NCBI GenBank assembly: GCA_013396995.1
Contig: VWZP01008283.1
Coordinates: 53,058-117,057 of the forward strand
Reading direction: 5' to 3'
DNA length: 64,000 bases
Origin: Dicaeum eximium
Taxonomy: Eukaryota > Chordata > Aves > Passeriformes > Dicaeidae
A model generated the notes under the pieces. It worked only from the letters and a program-made list of their open reading frames with translations. It was not told the DNA's origin and did no database searches. Numbering within the stretch: position 1 is the first letter of the stretch; each line of letters begins with the position of its first letter. Shown here in pieces: positions 60,721 to 64,000 of the stretch. The translations under genes and the position numbers were made by a program.

Positions 60721-62733
60721 CTTTCAGCAGCAGCAAGTGCCATTCCATCATTTCAGTGCTTCACGTTGGCCCAAAATAGCCCTGGAAGAAAATCACCAGT
60801 TTCCTTTTTGTGTTTAAAGAGCAGTAGATGATTTTAGTGGCTGTGAAAGCCACTGGTATTTTCTGTGGCATCGTTCCCAGGCCAAATGAAAACAAGCCCT
60901 GCAGTAGCTGCACACTCAGTCTATCTGTGGACACACTGACCAGAGTCACCTTGCCTGTGCTACAAGGGAATTACTCAGCTCACCTGAGCTCACAGCAGCT
61001 CCTGAATGGCTTCTGTCCCCAGCAGAGTCACCTCCAAGCTGCAGGGACATCCAGCCTTTCCCAGGAACTCCCCAGCACTGTTTTTGTCTGCACACACACA
61101 GCTCCCACTGTGTTACTGCTTAAAGCAACTTTTACTCAAAAGGGTGTTAAAAATAACACCAGGGACCAGGAATTTCCTCTTGAAAGATGCTTTTCCACCC
61201 TCCTGAGCCAAAGCCACCAGGAGAGGTGGCTCTCCCGTGCCTTCCACTCCACCAGCAGCCACAGCCACGTCTCCACACTGATCCTACAGACCCAGGCCAG
61301 AAGCAGCATCTATTTTTGCACTAAGTGGATGCACCTCAGACACAAAGTGACTGCTGCCATTTTCAAGGGAAGTCCTTTAAAGAAAGGACAAAAGAGAGAA
61401 GCAAAGGACACATTTACAATAGAGCTAAACAAAGCCTCTGTGGTTATGCACCAGCCCTTGCATCTCTTTTTGGGAAGCAATAACCTTTGTGCCAGTGCAG
61501 GGGGGTTTACCTTGAACTGTTCTGCTCACTATTACAGAGTCTGCCCTACAGGTGCTCTGGAGACCTCTGCATGTTTTGCTACCAAAGACAGTCTTGGTCT
61601 GCAAAGATCTCCTTATCACACATCATTGATGGGCTGTACATCCTTTCAAGTCACCCATGAGCAATATCAAAATATTTCAAATGCAATTCCCTTCTTTACT
61701 TGTTTTCTTAGGTTTTCTCCACCACTTTTCAGAGCTGACATACCTGCATGAAAAGAGGGGGAAGAGGTAAAAAACCCCGTATTTTGCACTTTATTATTTG
61801 CAATTTTCAATCAGCTCCTACAAAACCTTTCTCAAGATGGTATTCCCTGTACATTATAGGAGGAAGGACAGCTCTGTGCAGCGCAGGAATCAAAGCACAG
61901 CCTCGACACTGGGGCCAGATCCACATAACAAATATTTGCCAGCACAGCTGTATTCACTGCTGTGATGGGATGTGACCTCTGTCTGAGCCTGCAGAGGCCA
62001 CTGCACTACGGTTACAGGAGCAAAATGATGATGTGACTTACAGTAACACATCTTTCTTTAAGTCCCAAAGCAAACCAAGCTCAAGATAAGCTCATCCAGC
62101 AGCGGCCCAGCGTCGCTGGCGTCACACAGCAACACAAACACTCCCGGTTTTTCCGACGGCTTCCCGTCTGCGGGGCTGCAGCAGGGATGGGCAGAGCCCT
62201 GGGCTCTGCCAGGGGAAGCAGAAGTGTCTCCCTGCCTGCAGAGTGCTGACTGCAGCCTTTTCTTGCCCAGGGAGCTGCCAGGCTGGGAACAAGCCGCCAC
62301 ACGAGCGGTGTGCCGAGCTTCTGCCCGCGCAGCAGCGGCTCCCCAGCACCCTGAGTGTTTGCAGCCCCAAACACACCGAAATCGGGGCTAAACTCACTCT
62401 GTGGGTCAGCACCGGGCCCCCAAAGAAGTCAAGAGGTCTGAAGAGTGGTACACAGAAGCAAAAAGCTCAGCCCAGCTTCGGAGGTCTCTGAGTGGCAGTG
62501 GGAAATCTCGCTTTGCACCCCGTGCACAAAACGTTCACAGCGAGAAGGAAAAAGGGAGCAGGGAACAGAGGGGGAAATCTCAGAGAAACAAGATGTCATT
62601 CCTCTGGCTTTTCCACAAACCATTTCCTCAGGGGTCACTTTTAGGACCTTTTCTTTGACTCACAGCCTCCTCATCAGCTGGGCAAGCTCCACTCACCCCT
62701 CGCAGGGGCTGTCCCTGGCTGCAGGGAAGGCTT

Positions 62734-62861
62734 CTCCTCCTCCTCCTCCTCCTCCTCCTCCTCCTCCCCTTCTCCCTGCTCTGCCCCAGGAGATCCAGAA
62801 GTGACAGGGAGGAGAAGGAGGAGAAGGAGGAGAAGGAGGAGAAGGAGGAGAAGGAGGAGAA
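62734..62861. repeat. TCC tract and six perfect GGAGGAGAA units in mirror arrangement
   Basis: A pure (TCC)n tract lies at 62734-62768. After about 40 bp come six exact 9-bp GGAGGAGAA units at 62808-62861. On one strand a pyrimidine run faces a purine run, so the two arms are largely complementary to each other. Confidence 0.95.
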
Positions 62862-64000
62862 GGCAAAGACAGCTCTCTGCCATCTCCCAGCACCACCCCT
62901 GCTCACAATCCCCTTCTCATTTTCCAGTTTTTTAAAACAAAAAACTGCCCATCAAAAGAAGCTCACAATAAGTTCTGAAAACACCCTTGTTAACAACTCA
63001 CAGATAATTTTATTAAATACCTGAAATTCTCCCAGCAAAGCACCCAAAAAGCAGCCAGATACTCTCCTCCCTCTGCAGAAAGTGTTCCTTGCTCTGACCT
63101 GCAGGGAGCCAAGGGGAGGCAGCACAGTCTGGAGAAATCCATCCCTCCTGGTGCCATCTGCAAGGCTGCAATTAGCTACCAGTATTTCTGTAACCCTACA
63201 TAGTGTAGCAAACAGAAAATCCATTAACTGGGACATTTCTGGGGGATTTCTGTTGGTTTGATTGCTCCAGAGGCTTATATTTATAAAAGATACAAAAACC
63301 TGACGGGCTTTCCTTTGTTCAGTGTTTCACAAAGATCCACCAACTTTCAGGGTTCAATTCACTATAATTATCAGATTAATAATTATGTAAACAGACAGTA
63401 AACCCCTTTTTAAGACAATAAAAACATTTGCAGAGTAACTCAATGTTCAGAAGCAGAGCCAAGCTCCTCCAAGCATCACCAGAAATCCCACTACACTAAT
63501 TAATATTGGGATATTGTTTAGCCTGACCATTCACCAGCACAACAGGTCACAAGGGAGGAGTAATTTCAACCAGCCATGGAACGGCTCTGAAATGAGACAA
63601 ATAAACCACTACAGTGATGGCTGGAAATGTGGTTTGAGGCCCATTTCCACCACCCCCATGAGCCCTGCTTTACCTGAGGAGTCAGAATGACCTCACTGAG
63701 CAGCAGGACAGGGGAAAAAGGGGGAACTCAGCACAGAGCTGACTCCCTGGATGGGGTGGTGGGAAGGGAAAGGCTCAACAGCAAGCACCATGGTGAGGAG
63801 GGCACAGGCACGTGGGTGCCACAGGGGAAGAGAAGAGAAGAGCCTCCTGACCACCCCAGCCCTGTCCATGTCCCACCAGCCCCCAGGGCCAGGGCTGAGA
63901 GCACAAGGAACCAGGCTCTGAGGCTGGGCATGTCCTCCCTACGCCCAGCTGTGGGAATGGAGAGAGGCACTCCATTATCGCTCCTCACACAGGCTTTAAC

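Larger units (their letters stand above)
47694..64000 (-). other. TIAM1 upstream intron or 5' region; no coding exon
   Basis: The first coding exon has a real 3' splice acceptor, so at least one noncoding 5' exon must lie upstream. In mammals these 5' exons are spread over hundreds of kilobases. I could not identify one with confidence in these 16.3 kb. The contents I can name are two CR1 remnants (55953-56119 and 60624-60720), a 34-bp tandem duplication at 56341-56408, a purine/pyrimidine repeat block at 62734-62861, and locally CpG-richer patches around 51000-51240 and 62100-62400. The many short open frames show no family resemblance. Confidence 0.7.

Noticed and set aside
60828..61751. 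Plus-strand 307-residue frame as a gene
   Set aside because: It is long but has no family resemblance, signal peptide or clear splice structure. Random frames of this size occur in 64 kb.
62674..62906. Poly-Leu, Phe-Ser-Ser and Glu-rich frames as a secreted or low-complexity protein
   Set aside because: They are translations of the TCC and GGAGGAGAA repeats in different frames.
1..64000. CRISPR arrays, bacterial operons, tRNA or rRNA genes
   Set aside because: The window is vertebrate intronic and exonic DNA. The tandem repeats have no spacer pattern, and no tRNA-like fold or rRNA signature was noticed.

Overview
This window is animal nuclear DNA, almost certainly from a bird and probably a songbird. 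At least eleven fragments of CR1-type LINE retrotransposons are scattered through it. They carry the avian 3' tail patterns (ATTCTGTGATTC, or the antisense AATCACAGAATGG followed by GGAAGGGACC). The only gene I can support is a multi-exon vertebrate gene with compact introns on the minus strand. The songbird call rests on remembered CR1 subfamily wording and is an inference.

That gene is TIAM1, the Rac1 guanine-nucleotide exchange factor. I recognised thirteen coding exons, all on the minus strand, from position 47693 down to 4163. Every junction has AG acceptor and GT donor dinucleotides. The exons join without a frame error to exactly 3000 coding bases, or 1000 residues. They encode the myristoylatable N-terminus, the long Ser-rich regulatory segment with its DSG degron and YENF motif, the N-terminal PH domain, the coiled coil and Ex segment, the Ras-binding domain, the PDZ domain and an acidic linker. 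The catalytic DH domain and the second PH domain are not here. They must lie beyond position 1, since transcription runs toward lower coordinates.

Layout from high to low coordinates: 64000-47694 is upstream intronic or 5' region with no coding exon. Coding exon 1 (46711-47693) holds the start codon. It is followed by the largest intron that lies wholly inside the window (10.9 kb). Coding exons 2 to 13 then lie between 35834 and 4163, separated by introns of 0.46 to 5.5 kb. The last 4.2 kb (1-4162) belongs to the intron after coding exon 13.

The most unusual structure is a 55-bp minisatellite starting at the 3' end of coding exon 2. Each intronic repeat unit copies the last 15 exon bases together with the splice donor. 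The real donor is therefore followed by four near-identical potential donors spaced 55-56 bp apart, none of which preserves the reading frame. Other points are two CR1 copies with a shared internal junction, a TCC tract facing six perfect GGAGGAGAA units, several AT-rich blocks that look like conserved noncoding elements, and GC-rich early coding exons with a spurious 455-codon antisense reading frame. I saw no tRNA, rRNA, CRISPR array or second protein-coding gene.
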